A stretch of 64,000 nucleotides of DNA, taken from contig NZ_KQ033919.1 of the NCBI RefSeq assembly GCF_000969825.1, forward strand, positions 4,042,749 to 4,106,748, in the 5' to 3' direction. Numbering within the stretch: the first letter of the stretch is position 1; each line of letters begins with the position of its first letter. Of this stretch, positions 41,795-51,726 are shown piece after piece. The notes under the pieces are model-generated. The model did not search any database and had not been told where the DNA came from. It was given only the letters and a program-made list of their open reading frames with translations. A program made the position numbers and the translations under genes. This DNA comes from Parabacteroides gordonii MS-1 = DSM 23371. GTDB lineage: Bacteria > Bacteroidota > Bacteroidia > Bacteroidales > Tannerellaceae.

Positions 41795-44700
41795 ATGAAA
41801 ATAAATCCTTTGTTAACGCATAAGTTATGCCCTAAATTAATCAAAAAAGCATTCAGGATTATGAAGATGACCTTTTTATGTATGTTTATTTTCGTTTCAC
41901 AGTTATTTGCTTTCAACGGTGAGGCACAAAATAAAGTTGTAAACCTTCAGTCTGAAAACTTATCAATAGAAGAATTATTTAAAGAAATCGAGCAGCAGAC
42001 TGATTATCTGATTATTTATAGTACGAGTGAAATCAAATCAAACTTTGATATTTCGTTGAATAGGAAAAAAGCGAAAGTTGATGAATTATTGAATGAAGCC
42101 TTACATGGGAGGAATTTGAAATATGAACTCTCTGATAACTACATCATCTTGTCGCCTTTAACAAAATCTGAAAAAGATCAACAGACTGGTCGCGTTATTT
42201 CCGGAGTAGTGAAAGATCGGAAAGGCGAACCGGTAATAGGTGCCAATGTCATGGAGAAGGGAACGACGAATGGTATCATCACGGATGCAGAAGGTCGGTT
42301 TACTCTGAGAGTCTCTTCGAATGCAGTATTGGCCATATCTTTTGTTGGATATCGGGCAATTGAAGTAAAGGTTGGCAACCAACAATCTCTGTCGGTTACT
42401 CTTGATGAGGATATGGAGGTATTGGACGAAGTGGTAGTTGTTGGTTACGGTTCACAATTGAAAAAGACGGTAACGGGCGCAATTTCTTCTGTTAAAGCCA
42501 AAGAATTGGAAGCTCCGAATGCCGTAAGTGCAGATAATTTGTTACAAGGGAAAGTAGCAGGTTTGAGTATCACACAAAATTCCGCACAACCGGGGTCAGG
42601 CATGTCTGTTAATATTCGAGGTGCACTTTCTCCGAATGGTTCTAACAGCCCGTTGTATGTGATCGACGGAGTGATTATCAGTTCCGAATCAAACAAAGCG
42701 TCAAAGGTCGGGCCGTCCGGCTTGTTAGGTACGGCTTTGAGAGATGGTTCGGACCGTAGTCCTTTGGCAACATTGAACCCTAACGATATTGCTTCGATCG
42801 ATGTTTTGAAGGATGCGAGTGCTACGGCCATTTATGGTTCGTCGGCTGCAAACGGCGTGATTTTAATTACGACGAAGAAAGGGCAGAGCGGACGTCCGAA
42901 AGTGACATACAGCGGTTCATTCTCTGTACAAGGCGTAAATAAGTATTTCGACATGCTGAATGCTCAGGATTTCATGAACGTGGCAAATTTAGGCATGAAA
43001 GAGCAATGGCTGTATATCAATAAGTATTATCCGTATGGTCCGACACCAGCTCCTGCTTCCGGTTGGGCTGTGTTGTATGATGAGAATCAGTTGAAGCAGA
43101 CCGAGTCGTATGATCATTTTGACGAAATAAGCCGTACCGGCCTGATCCATAATCACAACGTTTCTTTCAATGCTGGTAGCGAGCGGTTTAAAGTCTACGC
43201 CTCCTTCAATTACTACGATCATAAGTCGGTTATGAAAACGAACGATCTGGAACGTTTCAGCGGACGTATCAATGTGGAGGCTGATTTCAGCAAATATTTG
43301 AAATTGAATGTGGCAAGTATGTATTCGCTCTTGAGCGCGAACAACCCGTCTTCGGGGCATTGGAGAGCTAATGCCAATGAGGCGAACCAAACGAATGCAG
43401 CCTTATATTTTTCTCCGCGCCTTCCGTTGGAGGATGAAAACGGCAACCTGACATTGCCTGAAAATGCGATGACGGCGAATCCGTTGGCCTGGAGCTATAT
43501 GAGAGACAAGACAACGACCAAACGTTTGATGTTTGCTCCGAATCTGGAAATCAGAATTTTACCGGAATTAAAAGCGAATATGCAGATTTCTGTCGATAAG
43601 ACAGACGAAAATCGTGATGTATTCTCACCGACTAAATCGATTTTACCTCAACAGACACAGCGTAACTTCGGTGGTTATTCTAACGCATACAATAATAATT
43701 ATGGTATCGAAGAATATTTGAGCTACGACAAACAGTTCGGACGGGATCACCGTTTGAATGTTGTGCTCGGTACGGGATATTATGTGACATCCGGCAACAA
43801 TTATTCTGTTACCGTCTTTAATTTCCCGTCAGATGCACTTGAAAACAATTATCTGGAATTGTCGTCTGATGTAGATGAAACGACTTACAACTCGGGGAGA
43901 TGGGAACGGAACAAATTGTCTTATTTCGGACGTTTCAATTATACGTTCAAAGATCGGTACACGATTGGTGGTACATTACGTAACGATGGTTCTTCCGTAT
44001 TTGCTGCCAATCACAAATGGGGATGGTTCCCGGGTGTTTCTGCAGCATGGACTGTTTCGGAAGAGAATTTTATGAAACAGCAGAAGGTGGTAGATTTCCT
44101 GAAAGTGAGAGCCGGTATCGGTACTTCCGGTAATGAAAGTATTTTGACGGGTGGAAACTATAGCCTGACGACTTATGGCATGGCGACCGGTGCATTCTAT
44201 TATTACAATGGGCTTTTACATAAGGGAATCGTTCAGAAGCAGAAAGGAAACAAAGACTTGAAATGGGAAACGGATGTGACGGTTAATGCCGGGTTGGATT
44301 TCGGATTGTTCAATGATCGTTTGAGCGGTAGTTTCGATTATTATGTACGTACGGCGAAGGATTTGCTTGATTTTACATCTTTGCCTGCGACTGATATGGT
44401 GGCTACTTTGGCAAAGAACATCGGCTCGACACGAAGTACCGGATTTGAAATCGGCCTGAAAGGGGTGATTATGGAGAAGAAAAACTTCGACTGGACGGCT
44501 TATCTGAACATGAGTCACAACCATTCATACTGGGTGGAACGGAATCCGGAAGTAGACATTGCCCCTTGGATTAAGGAGAAGGATGATTTGAGTCCGATTT
44601 ACGGTTGGAAGACAAACGGTATTTTCCAGTCGCCAGAGGAGGTACAACAATATACTTCCAATGGTAAGGTTCTTCAACCGGATTCTTATGCCGGAAACAA

Positions 44701-45247
44701 GAAATTTGTCGATATCAACGGTGACGGTGTACTAAATGATGACGATATCGTGAAGCTGGGTAACAATGAGCCTAAGATGCATTTCGGCTTGGGTACGAGT
44801 TTCCGGATCAAAAATGTGATGGTCGATCTCGATACCTATGGGGTGTTGGGACGAAAAACGTATGACCAGTGGATACATCGTGGTTTGTGCGACAGCAAGA
44901 TCAATACGAGTTATCGGTATAAGGAAGTCTGGACTTCGTTTAATACATCGGGTTGGTGGCCAGGTATTGCACCTAATGCGGCAGCAAACAGCAATAAGTC
45001 GGGAACCGATGATTTTTCTTTGCAGAACACGCATTATTGGCGCTTTAAGAATATCAAAGTGACTTATTTGTTGCCGAAAGATTGGATGAAAAAGAGCAAG
45101 ATTGCTTCGAATGCTTCGGTTTATCTGGATTTGCAGAATACATTGTTGTTGACGAATTACGAGGGACTGGATCCGGAAATGGAGCAAAACGCGTCTCCGC
45201 TCCCCATTCCGTTTACAGTCGTTTTAGGTGTCGATATTACTTTTTAA
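41795..45247 (+). CDS. SusC/RagA-family TonB-dependent transporter with STN domain (locus 2)
   Basis: 1150 residues. A long basic N-terminus precedes the signal segment (cut near GEA-Q45); the STN domain spans about 50-118 ('VVNLQSENLSIEELFKEIEQ'); a carboxypeptidase-D-like domain about 132-208 ('GVVKDRKGEPVIGANVMEKG'); then DEVVVVGYGSQLKK, the plug with the signature 'VLKDASATAIYGSSAANGVI', and the barrel ending in FTVVLGVDITF. Like its locus 1 counterpart it both imports oligosaccharides and, through STN, signals to the FecR/sigma pair encoded just upstream. It is 17 bases from the susD gene. The substrate is inferred from the GH42 and GH43 enzymes downstream to contain galactose and perhaps arabinose. 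Confidence 0.95.
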   Translation: MKINPLLTHKLCPKLIKKAFRIMKMTFLCMFIFVSQLFAFNGEAQNKVVNLQSENLSIEELFKEIEQQTDYLIIYSTSEIKSNFDISLNRKKAKVDELLNEALHGRNLKYELSDNYIILSPLTKSEKDQQTGRVISGVVKDRKGEPVIGANVMEKGTTNGIITDAEGRFTLRVSSNAVLAISFVGYRAIEVKVGNQQSLSVTLDEDMEVLDEVVVVGYGSQLKKTVTGAISSVKAKELEAPNAVSADNLLQGKVAGLSITQNSAQPGSGMSVNIRGALSPNGSNSPLYVIDGVIISSESNKASKVGPSGLLGTALRDGSDRSPLATLNPNDIASIDVLKDASATAIYGSSAANGVILITTKKGQSGRPKVTYSGSFSVQGVNKYFDMLNAQDFMNVANLGMKEQWLYINKYYPYGPTPAPASGWAVLYDENQLKQTESYDHFDEISRTGLIHNHNVSFNAGSERFKVYASFNYYDHKSVMKTNDLERFSGRINVEADFSKYLKLNVASMYSLLSANNPSSGHWRANANEANQTNAALYFSPRLPLEDENGNLTLPENAMTANPLAWSYMRDKTTTKRLMFAPNLEIRILPELKANMQISVDKTDENRDVFSPTKSILPQQTQRNFGGYSNAYNNNYGIEEYLSYDKQFGRDHRLNVVLGTGYYVTSGNNYSVTVFNFPSDALENNYLELSSDVDETTYNSGRWERNKLSYFGRFNYTFKDRYTIGGTLRNDGSSVFAANHKWGWFPGVSAAWTVSEENFMKQQKVVDFLKVRAGIGTSGNESILTGGNYSLTTYGMATGAFYYYNGLLHKGIVQKQKGNKDLKWETDVTVNAGLDFGLFNDRLSGSFDYYVRTAKDLLDFTSLPATDMVATLAKNIGSTRSTGFEIGLKGVIMEKKNFDWTAYLNMSHNHSYWVERNPEVDIAPWIKEKDDLSPIYGWKTNGIFQSPEEVQQYTSNGKVLQPDSYAGNKKFVDINGDGVLNDDDIVKLGNNEPKMHFGLGTSFRIKNVMVDLDTYGVLGRKTYDQWIHRGLCDSKINTSYRYKEVWTSFNTSGWWPGIAPNAAANSNKSGTDDFSLQNTHYWRFKNIKVTYLLPKDWMKKSKIASNASVYLDLQNTLLLTNYEGLDPEMEQNASPLPIPFTVVLGVDITF

Positions 45248-45264
45248 TTTAATTTGAATGAATC

Positions 45265-46746
45265 ATGAAAACGAAAATAATAGCTTTTTTATTGGCTTTG
45301 TGCATGACCGCATGGTTTAATTCGTGCGATTTGGATTCTAAGGTTTACTCTTCGTTTTCGGAAACGAACTTTCCGAAAACGGAAGAGGATGCGCGCTCTA
45401 TGTTGACTGGGTTGTATGCCTATTTTAAATGTAATTCGGGTGCGGTGAATGATAATAGCAACGGTGCCTGGGTTTGGCCGCTCTTCACGACCGGTTATGG
45501 CGGATGGATCGGGCTATCAGAGATGACGACCGATGAAATCTTTAATATCGAACATCAGGAAATCCACTTCAATTGGGGTAGCGCGTTCGATACCTATTCG
45601 ACTTATGCGGTAAGTCGTAATATTACGCGTGCAACTTATATACTGGATGTTTTCAGCAAACTGACGGATATGGATAAGGACGTGAAGAATGAACTGATGG
45701 CCGAGACGAAATGTTTGAGAGCCTGGATGATGTTTTGCTTTTACGATATGTATGGACCGATACCGGTTGTTACCGATCCGGCCAAAATCGACAATATCGT
45801 ATATGAACCGCGTCCTTCGAAAGAAGAATACTTCAACCAGATGGTCAAGGACCTGACGGAAGCACTCCCGTATCTGTATGACAAGACCAATAATACAGAA
45901 AACTGGGGACGGGTGAACAAAGGGGTTGCTGCCATGCTGCTGATGAAGTTATATATGAACGATCACCAGTACGATAAGGCACTCCCGTATGCCGAAAGCC
46001 TGACACAGATGGGATATACGCTGTCCGACGATTACAGCAAAGTGTTCAGCGAAGAGCACAATAATGAAAACATATGGTCGGTTCCGAGTGGGCAGCAGAT
46101 GGGGAACGAATGGTTTTTTTATATGATTCCTCCTTCTTGTGCCGAGGTTTGCGGGATAAAGGTTGCGCCTTACTGGGGGGTGACGTTGATGCCGTGGGAG
46201 TTTTACGATACGTATGCGAAAGAAGACAAGCGTTTGGCTGGTATTGCTGACCGCTATATCGGTACGGACGGAACTTTGTATTCGCGTGAAGGCAATCAGG
46301 GAGAGCGTTTGCCGTATGGTGCAGTTATCGTCAAGTATCTGTTGCCGAAGGAACAGACGCAAGCCGGTAATATACCGTTGGTGGTTTGCCGTTATGCAGA
46401 TGTCATTTTATCATTGGCAGAGATTGAAAATGAGTTGAACGGACCGACCGATAAGGCTTTGGGATATTTGAAGCAGATTACCGACCGTTCGGGCGTCACG
46501 CATACGATTCCGGCAGATATTCGGACAAGCAAGGATAAGTTTAAGGAGTTCCTGTTGGCTGAACGTGGACGTGAACTTTATTTTGAAGGTTGGAGACGTC
46601 AGGATATGATCCGTTTTGGCAAATATATTGAATATGGCTTGAGTAAGGGATATCCGGCCAAGGATTATATGACTTTGTTCCCGATTCCGCCGAAGGTCAT
46701 TATCGAATCAGGAGGTATTGTTAAAAACAATCCCGGATATGAATAA
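45265..46746 (+). CDS. SusD/RagB-family glycan-binding lipoprotein (locus 2)
   Basis: 493 residues with a lipoprotein signal (C21 in WFNSCDLDS). SusD-like helices are visible ('ETKCLRAWMMFCFYDMYGPI', about 147-166; 'WGRVNKGVAAMLLMKLYMND', about 214-233), and the C-terminal RagB/SusD block carries 'VVCRYADVILSLAEIENEL' and 'FLLAERGRELYFEGWRRQDMIRF', ending in the usual 'LFPIPPKVI...NPGYE'. It should form the lid of the neighbouring SusC and bind the incoming glycan at the cell surface. It begins 17 bases after susC and is followed by a large hairpin that separates it from the enzyme genes. Confidence 0.94.
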   Translation: MKTKIIAFLLALCMTAWFNSCDLDSKVYSSFSETNFPKTEEDARSMLTGLYAYFKCNSGAVNDNSNGAWVWPLFTTGYGGWIGLSEMTTDEIFNIEHQEIHFNWGSAFDTYSTYAVSRNITRATYILDVFSKLTDMDKDVKNELMAETKCLRAWMMFCFYDMYGPIPVVTDPAKIDNIVYEPRPSKEEYFNQMVKDLTEALPYLYDKTNNTENWGRVNKGVAAMLLMKLYMNDHQYDKALPYAESLTQMGYTLSDDYSKVFSEEHNNENIWSVPSGQQMGNEWFFYMIPPSCAEVCGIKVAPYWGVTLMPWEFYDTYAKEDKRLAGIADRYIGTDGTLYSREGNQGERLPYGAVIVKYLLPKEQTQAGNIPLVVCRYADVILSLAEIENELNGPTDKALGYLKQITDRSGVTHTIPADIRTSKDKFKEFLLAERGRELYFEGWRRQDMIRFGKYIEYGLSKGYPAKDYMTLFPIPPKVIIESGGIVKNNPGYE

Positions 46747-46804
46747 ATGTTTGTTGAGGAAAGAAGAATAGATCGTTTGCGATGAAGTGAACATTTATTT
46801 TTAG

Positions 46805-46873
46805 GCAGAAGAACAGAAGATACATCAGAGGCATTTGTTTGTTATTATAATTCTTTTGTTCTTCTGCTATTTT
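46805..46873 (+). terminator. Hairpin between susD and GH43 (locus 2)
   Basis: GCAGAAGAACA (46805-46815) and TGTTCTTCTGC (46857-46867) form a perfect 11-bp stem, extendable to about 16 bp with one G-U pair, with a long A/T-rich loop, followed by TATTTTGTTT. Probably partial termination or 3'-end protection of susCD mRNA. Confidence 0.65.
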
Positions 46874-46929
46874 GTTTAAAACTTATTTAGAGGTACTCCT
46901 CCATTATTTAAATACAAAGTTTAATCATC

Positions 46930-49437
46930 ATGATAAAAAAAGCAGGGAATTCCTTTTTTTTATTATTTTTTCTTTTGGGTTTCTCCATACAACTTTGGGG
47001 AATGGAAAATATCGGGATAAAAAATGATATTATTTCTGTTATTCGGTTCGGAATCAAAAATGACGGTTCGGTTATTGGTGCAGAACTTAATCGGTTGGTA
47101 AAGGATAGTTATGGAAAAACGTTATATTTTCCCGCAGGAACTTATAATTTGTCGGAACCGATCGTATTACCGTTCGATTATACGAAAAATGTTAATATCG
47201 TATTTGATAAAAATGCGTTAATCAAAAGTGATTTTAGATTAGATGCTTTGCTGAAAGTCGGTTATTCTGAAATGTCGACACCGGATGTCACTCATCGACG
47301 TTTTTCTTATATAGAAGGAGGCATGTTCGATTGTTCTAATGTTGACAACGGTATCATGGTGAATGGCTTAAAACAATTAGTGTCTTTAAAGTATATCAGT
47401 TTGTTTAAAGGACGTAAAACCCATATCAGAATTTGTGTCTCAGATGATTTTAAAGGAACTGGAAGTAGCGATACTAAAATTGACAATATCACCATACAAG
47501 GAATTTCTTCCAACGAAGAAGTCTATGGTATCTATATTGATCATTCTTGTTGTGACTGTAAAATTTCCAATACGTTTATATATGGTACAAAATATGGTCT
47601 CGTTACAAAATCGGCTGGACATATATTGAATAATGTACATATTCTTTCTATGCATACAGGAGGAGGTTTGGATCTTGGTACTGATAATTATCGTCGGACG
47701 GAAGGTATACGTGTGGAAAGTGATGGCTTTTTTGTTTTTAATGAGATTTATTATGATACAATCGACAAATCGATAGTCATTGAAGCAGATAAGAATCCTA
47801 CTTTGATTCTGGATAAAAATATATTTTATTCTTATTTGAAAAATTTCGGAACATCCTTTCTTTATAAAGATTCGTCTTCCATGACACCATTTCAGGTAAA
47901 AGTTTCTAATAGTATTATTGAAGTGGCAAATAAAGGGTATAAAATATTCGATATAAACCCCTCTCTTATAAGTGAGGATATTGAAGGCAATTTTTCATTT
48001 GTAAATTGTGCGTTAAGAAATTCCCGGTTATTGAACACATTGGATGTTTCTTTGGCACAACGGGTGAGAGGAAGAAGACATGATGTTGTGTTGCCGGAAA
48101 ATCAATCTGTTATTGCTGGCGAATGGATGCCTGTAGGTGCAATTTTGGCATCCGGGGAGCATAGTTTATTGAGACTCGATCTTTCGAAAGATTGCGCTGT
48201 CGAGTTGGATCTTTTTTTCAGGAAAGGAGAAGATCCTCTAATTAAAAGCTATTGTAGGGAAGATTCGGAAACTGTATTTTTCGAAATTGGATATGTGGTT
48301 AAGGATTCTTATTGTATATTATTGGTGAAATCAGAAGGAAGTCAAATATCTCCTGTTGTCAGTGACCTGTTAGGGACAGGCTTGTTTATGCCTACTCCTT
48401 CTAAGGAAACCCGCTATTCTTTGTCAGATTATGAGATAAAAGAAGAGTCCGAAATTATACCTTTACTCTCTTGCATCAAAAAAGAAAGAACCTATACGAA
48501 TCCTTTGAGAACGACAGACAGCACTTACGTGTATGTGGCTGATCCATTTGTTTATAAGGCAGGGAATTTATATTATCTGACCGGTACGAGCACTTTGTCG
48601 GAAGGAGAAGGTTTTGTTTGTTACACCTCTTCCGATCTGATCACGTGGGAATATAAAGGACTTTTGTATCGCAAGCCGGAGAATCATATCGGTAGTTTTG
48701 GTTTTTGGGCGCCTGAGGTGGAATACTACAAAGGAAAGTTTTATATGACGTATAGTTGTTATGTGAAAGAATATGACCGTATGCTAACCTGTCTGGCTGT
48801 CAGCGAAAACCCAGGCGGACCTTTTGTTGACCTCCATACTCCCTGGTTCGATTTGGGATATTCGGCCATCGATGCAGACATATTTGTGGATGATGACGGA
48901 ACCCCTTATGTCTATTTCAGCAAAAACGGCATGCAGGATACTTTAGCTACGGGTGAACTTTACGGTGCAAAACTGAAAGATGATCTTTCCGGTTTTGTTG
49001 GCGAGCCCGTTTTTATTTCCGGTGCTTCTCAGCCCTGGGAGAAAGTAAACTGGGGCAGGAACAGGTGTAACGAAGGCGCTTATGTATTTAAGAGAAACGG
49101 GACTTATTATATGACTTATTCCGCAAATGATACGGGATATGAGTCGTACGGAGTAGGAGTCTCTTATGCAGACAATCCGTTGGGACCCTGGACGAAAAGT
49201 GGAGATAACCCGCTACTGGCTACCGACATATCAAATGGTATTTCAGCACCGGGGCACAACTCAGTAGTGGAAGCTCCGGATGGAGACCTTTATATCATTT
49301 ACCATCGCCATGCCGATGCGTCTTGTCAAAAGCCGAACTGGGATCGGGTTGTATGTATGGACCGATTATTTTTTGATGAAGAAGGTAAATTGCATACAGA
49401 CGGCCCTTCGGCTATGCCCCGGCAAGTTTACTGGTGA
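46930..49437 (+). CDS. Two-domain protein: beta-helix (pectate-lyase-like) plus GH43 hydrolase
   Basis: 835 residues with a signal peptide (about 1-24). The N-terminal half (about 30-380) is a right-handed parallel beta-helix: it starts with the pectate-lyase-superfamily pattern 'SVIRFGIKNDGSVIGAELN' and 'TLYFPAGTYNLSEPI' and continues with repeated short strands. The C-terminal half (about 520-835) is a five-bladed GH43 domain with the full catalytic set: base D538 (VADPFVY), pKa-modulating D650 (IDADIF) and acid E715 (CNEGAY). GH43 enzymes are alpha-L-arabinofuranosidases, beta-xylosidases or beta-1,3-galactosidases. The beta-helix may bind polysaccharide or be a second enzyme; its catalytic residues are not evident. 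It is followed by GH42 after 34 bases. Confidence 0.85.
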   Translation: MIKKAGNSFFLLFFLLGFSIQLWGMENIGIKNDIISVIRFGIKNDGSVIGAELNRLVKDSYGKTLYFPAGTYNLSEPIVLPFDYTKNVNIVFDKNALIKSDFRLDALLKVGYSEMSTPDVTHRRFSYIEGGMFDCSNVDNGIMVNGLKQLVSLKYISLFKGRKTHIRICVSDDFKGTGSSDTKIDNITIQGISSNEEVYGIYIDHSCCDCKISNTFIYGTKYGLVTKSAGHILNNVHILSMHTGGGLDLGTDNYRRTEGIRVESDGFFVFNEIYYDTIDKSIVIEADKNPTLILDKNIFYSYLKNFGTSFLYKDSSSMTPFQVKVSNSIIEVANKGYKIFDINPSLISEDIEGNFSFVNCALRNSRLLNTLDVSLAQRVRGRRHDVVLPENQSVIAGEWMPVGAILASGEHSLLRLDLSKDCAVELDLFFRKGEDPLIKSYCREDSETVFFEIGYVVKDSYCILLVKSEGSQISPVVSDLLGTGLFMPTPSKETRYSLSDYEIKEESEIIPLLSCIKKERTYTNPLRTTDSTYVYVADPFVYKAGNLYYLTGTSTLSEGEGFVCYTSSDLITWEYKGLLYRKPENHIGSFGFWAPEVEYYKGKFYMTYSCYVKEYDRMLTCLAVSENPGGPFVDLHTPWFDLGYSAIDADIFVDDDGTPYVYFSKNGMQDTLATGELYGAKLKDDLSGFVGEPVFISGASQPWEKVNWGRNRCNEGAYVFKRNGTYYMTYSANDTGYESYGVGVSYADNPLGPWTKSGDNPLLATDISNGISAPGHNSVVEAPDGDLYIIYHRHADASCQKPNWDRVVCMDRLFFDEEGKLHTDGPSAMPRQVYW

Positions 49438-49471
49438 TTTATAAAGGAGTTGAATATGTAATTAATGAAAA

Positions 49472-51565
49472 ATGAAAAAACTGATTTTATTATTATCTCT
49501 GTGTTTGTGTTGGCGGGTTTATGCCCAATCACCGGTTGAAATATCTTTTCCTAAAGAGAATATGTTTGCTTTAGGTTCCTATTATTATCCGGAGCAATGG
49601 GATTCTTCCCAGTGGGAGAGAGATCTGAAAAAAATGTCGGAAATAGGAATCCGGTTTACCCATTTTGCTGAATTTGCCTGGGGAACACTGGAACCGGAAG
49701 AAGGTATATACGATTTTGAATGGTTGGATCGTGCAGTTGCCTTGGCAGGAAAATATGGATTAAAAGTGATAATGTGTACACCGAGTCCGACACCTCCGGT
49801 TTGGCTGTCGAAAAAATATCCGGATATTCTTATCCGGAGGGATAATGGAGTAAATATTCAACACGGACGTCGGCAGCATGCATCATGGAGTAGCGAACGT
49901 TATTGTGATTTTGTGAAAAATATAGTCACGAAGCTGGCGGAACGTTATGGTAAAAATCCGACAGTTATAGGTTGGCAAATCGATAATGAGCCGGGACACT
50001 ATGGTTTAGTCGATTATAGCGAGAATGCTCAACAGAAATTTCGTCTTTGGCTCCGTCGGAAGTATAAAACCATAGATCAGTTGAATGCAACCTGGGGGAA
50101 TACTTTCTGGAGTGAAAGCTACCAGCATTTTGACCAGATCCGTTTACCGAATCAACAGGAATTGCCGGAGAAACCGAATCCGCATGCCATGCTTGATATG
50201 AATCGGTTTATGGCAGACGAGTTAGCCGGATTTGTTAATATGCAAGCGGATGTTTTACATAAAAATATTAGTGAAAAACAATGGATAACGACCAATTTGA
50301 TACCGGTCTTTAATCCTGTGGATCCTGTGCGGATGGACCATTTGGACTTTACGACTTATACACGTTATTTAGTAACAGGCCATAAAAAGGGAATAGGAAA
50401 ACTGGGATTTCGGCTGGGAATTCCGGAAGATATCGGTTTTCCGAATGATCAGTTCCGAAATTTTGCTGGGAAAACATTTGGAGTTATGGAATTACAACCG
50501 GGGCAGGTGAATTGGGGCGTTTACAATCCTCAACCTATGCCGGGGGCTGTTCGTATGTGGATATATCATGTATTTGCCGGAGGAGGAAAATTCGTATGTA
50601 ATTATCGTTTCAGGCAACCGTTGAAAGGAAGCGAACAGTATCATTACGGAATGGTCATGACAGACGGGGTTACCTTATCTCCCGGAGGTGAAGAGTATCG
50701 GCAGGTGGCTGGAGAAATGGAGCAGTTACGAATGGCTTATGATCCGGATAGCGAAATGCCGGAATATTTGGCGGCACGTCGCATCGGAATGCTTTTCGAT
50801 ATGAATAATTATTGGGAAACAGATTTCCAGAAACAAACGGATCAATGGAACACGATGTCGCATATTCATAAATATTATAACCTGTTGAAAACCTTCGCTG
50901 CCCCTGTCGATATTATATCCGAGAAAGAAGACTTTTCCCGTTATCCTTTTTTAATCGCACCGGCTTATCAATTACTGGACAGCATGTTGGTGGAGCGATG
51001 GGTGAAATATGCAGAACAGGGAGGACATTTGATTTTGACTTGCCGTACGGGACAAAAAGATCGGAATGGTAAACTCTGGGAGGCTCCTTTGGCTGCACCT
51101 GTTCATTTTTTAGCCGGAATAGACAACCTGTTTTATGATCATTTGCCTGAAAGTCTGCAAGGCGGGGTGAATTTCGGTACGGAAAAGTACGATTGGAACA
51201 ATTGGGCTGATGTTATCACGCCGAAAAAGGGGACGGAAGTGTGGGCTACTTATGCAGATCAGTTTTATAAAGGATCGGCTTCTGTTGTTCACCATAAGCT
51301 GGGAAAGGGAACTGTTACTTATATTGGAACAGATACGGATGACGGAAAGTTGGAAAAGGATGTGATGCGCCGTGTCTACGAAGAAGCGAAGGTGACTGTC
51401 GATGACCTTCCCTATGGGGTTGTGAAAGAATGGCGCGATGGATTTTATGTGGCTTTGAATTACACTTCGATTACTCAAAATATAGCAATCCCTTCTCGTG
51501 CTAAAATATTAATAGGTAGTAGGGTGTTGGAGCCGGCAGGTGTTGTGGTATGGAAAGAGGATTAG
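49472..51565 (+). CDS. GH42 beta-galactosidase, exported
   Basis: 697 residues with a signal peptide (cut near VYA-Q19). The GH42 (beta/alpha)8 domain begins 'LGSYYYPEQWDSSQWERDL' (34-52). The acid/base is E173 in GWQIDNEPGHYG and the nucleophile is E340 in FGVMELQPGQVNWG; the trimerisation-type domain (about 405-620) and a C-terminal beta domain follow. Family members release terminal beta-linked galactose from galactan or galacto-oligosaccharides. It is the last gene of locus 2. Together with GH43 it suggests a (arabino)galactan-like substrate. GH42 also includes some alpha-L-arabinopyranosidases, so beta-galactosidase is the most likely, not the only, activity. Confidence 0.92.
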   Translation: MKKLILLLSLCLCWRVYAQSPVEISFPKENMFALGSYYYPEQWDSSQWERDLKKMSEIGIRFTHFAEFAWGTLEPEEGIYDFEWLDRAVALAGKYGLKVIMCTPSPTPPVWLSKKYPDILIRRDNGVNIQHGRRQHASWSSERYCDFVKNIVTKLAERYGKNPTVIGWQIDNEPGHYGLVDYSENAQQKFRLWLRRKYKTIDQLNATWGNTFWSESYQHFDQIRLPNQQELPEKPNPHAMLDMNRFMADELAGFVNMQADVLHKNISEKQWITTNLIPVFNPVDPVRMDHLDFTTYTRYLVTGHKKGIGKLGFRLGIPEDIGFPNDQFRNFAGKTFGVMELQPGQVNWGVYNPQPMPGAVRMWIYHVFAGGGKFVCNYRFRQPLKGSEQYHYGMVMTDGVTLSPGGEEYRQVAGEMEQLRMAYDPDSEMPEYLAARRIGMLFDMNNYWETDFQKQTDQWNTMSHIHKYYNLLKTFAAPVDIISEKEDFSRYPFLIAPAYQLLDSMLVERWVKYAEQGGHLILTCRTGQKDRNGKLWEAPLAAPVHFLAGIDNLFYDHLPESLQGGVNFGTEKYDWNNWADVITPKKGTEVWATYADQFYKGSASVVHHKLGKGTVTYIGTDTDDGKLEKDVMRRVYEEAKVTVDDLPYGVVKEWRDGFYVALNYTSITQNIAIPSRAKILIGSRVLEPAGVVVWKED

Positions 51566-51654
51566 CGGATTGGATATATAAATCGTTGAATTTAGCGAAA
51601 AGTATTAAACCGGAATAAAAGATTTTTTTTGCGTGGCAGTTTGGAGAAATCCCG

Positions 51655-51662
51655 TATATTTG
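51655..51662 (+). promoter_or_regulatory. -7 promoter element of ftsK
   Basis: TATATTTG matches TAnnTTTG. The best upstream TTTG (51628-51631) is 23 nt away, slightly longer than usual. The leader to the ATG at 51727 is about 60 nt. Confidence 0.55.
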
Positions 51663-51726
51663 CATGTTATAAAATAAGGAGAGGGTGGATAAATCTCTTT
51701 TTACTTAAATATATACGAGGATTTAT

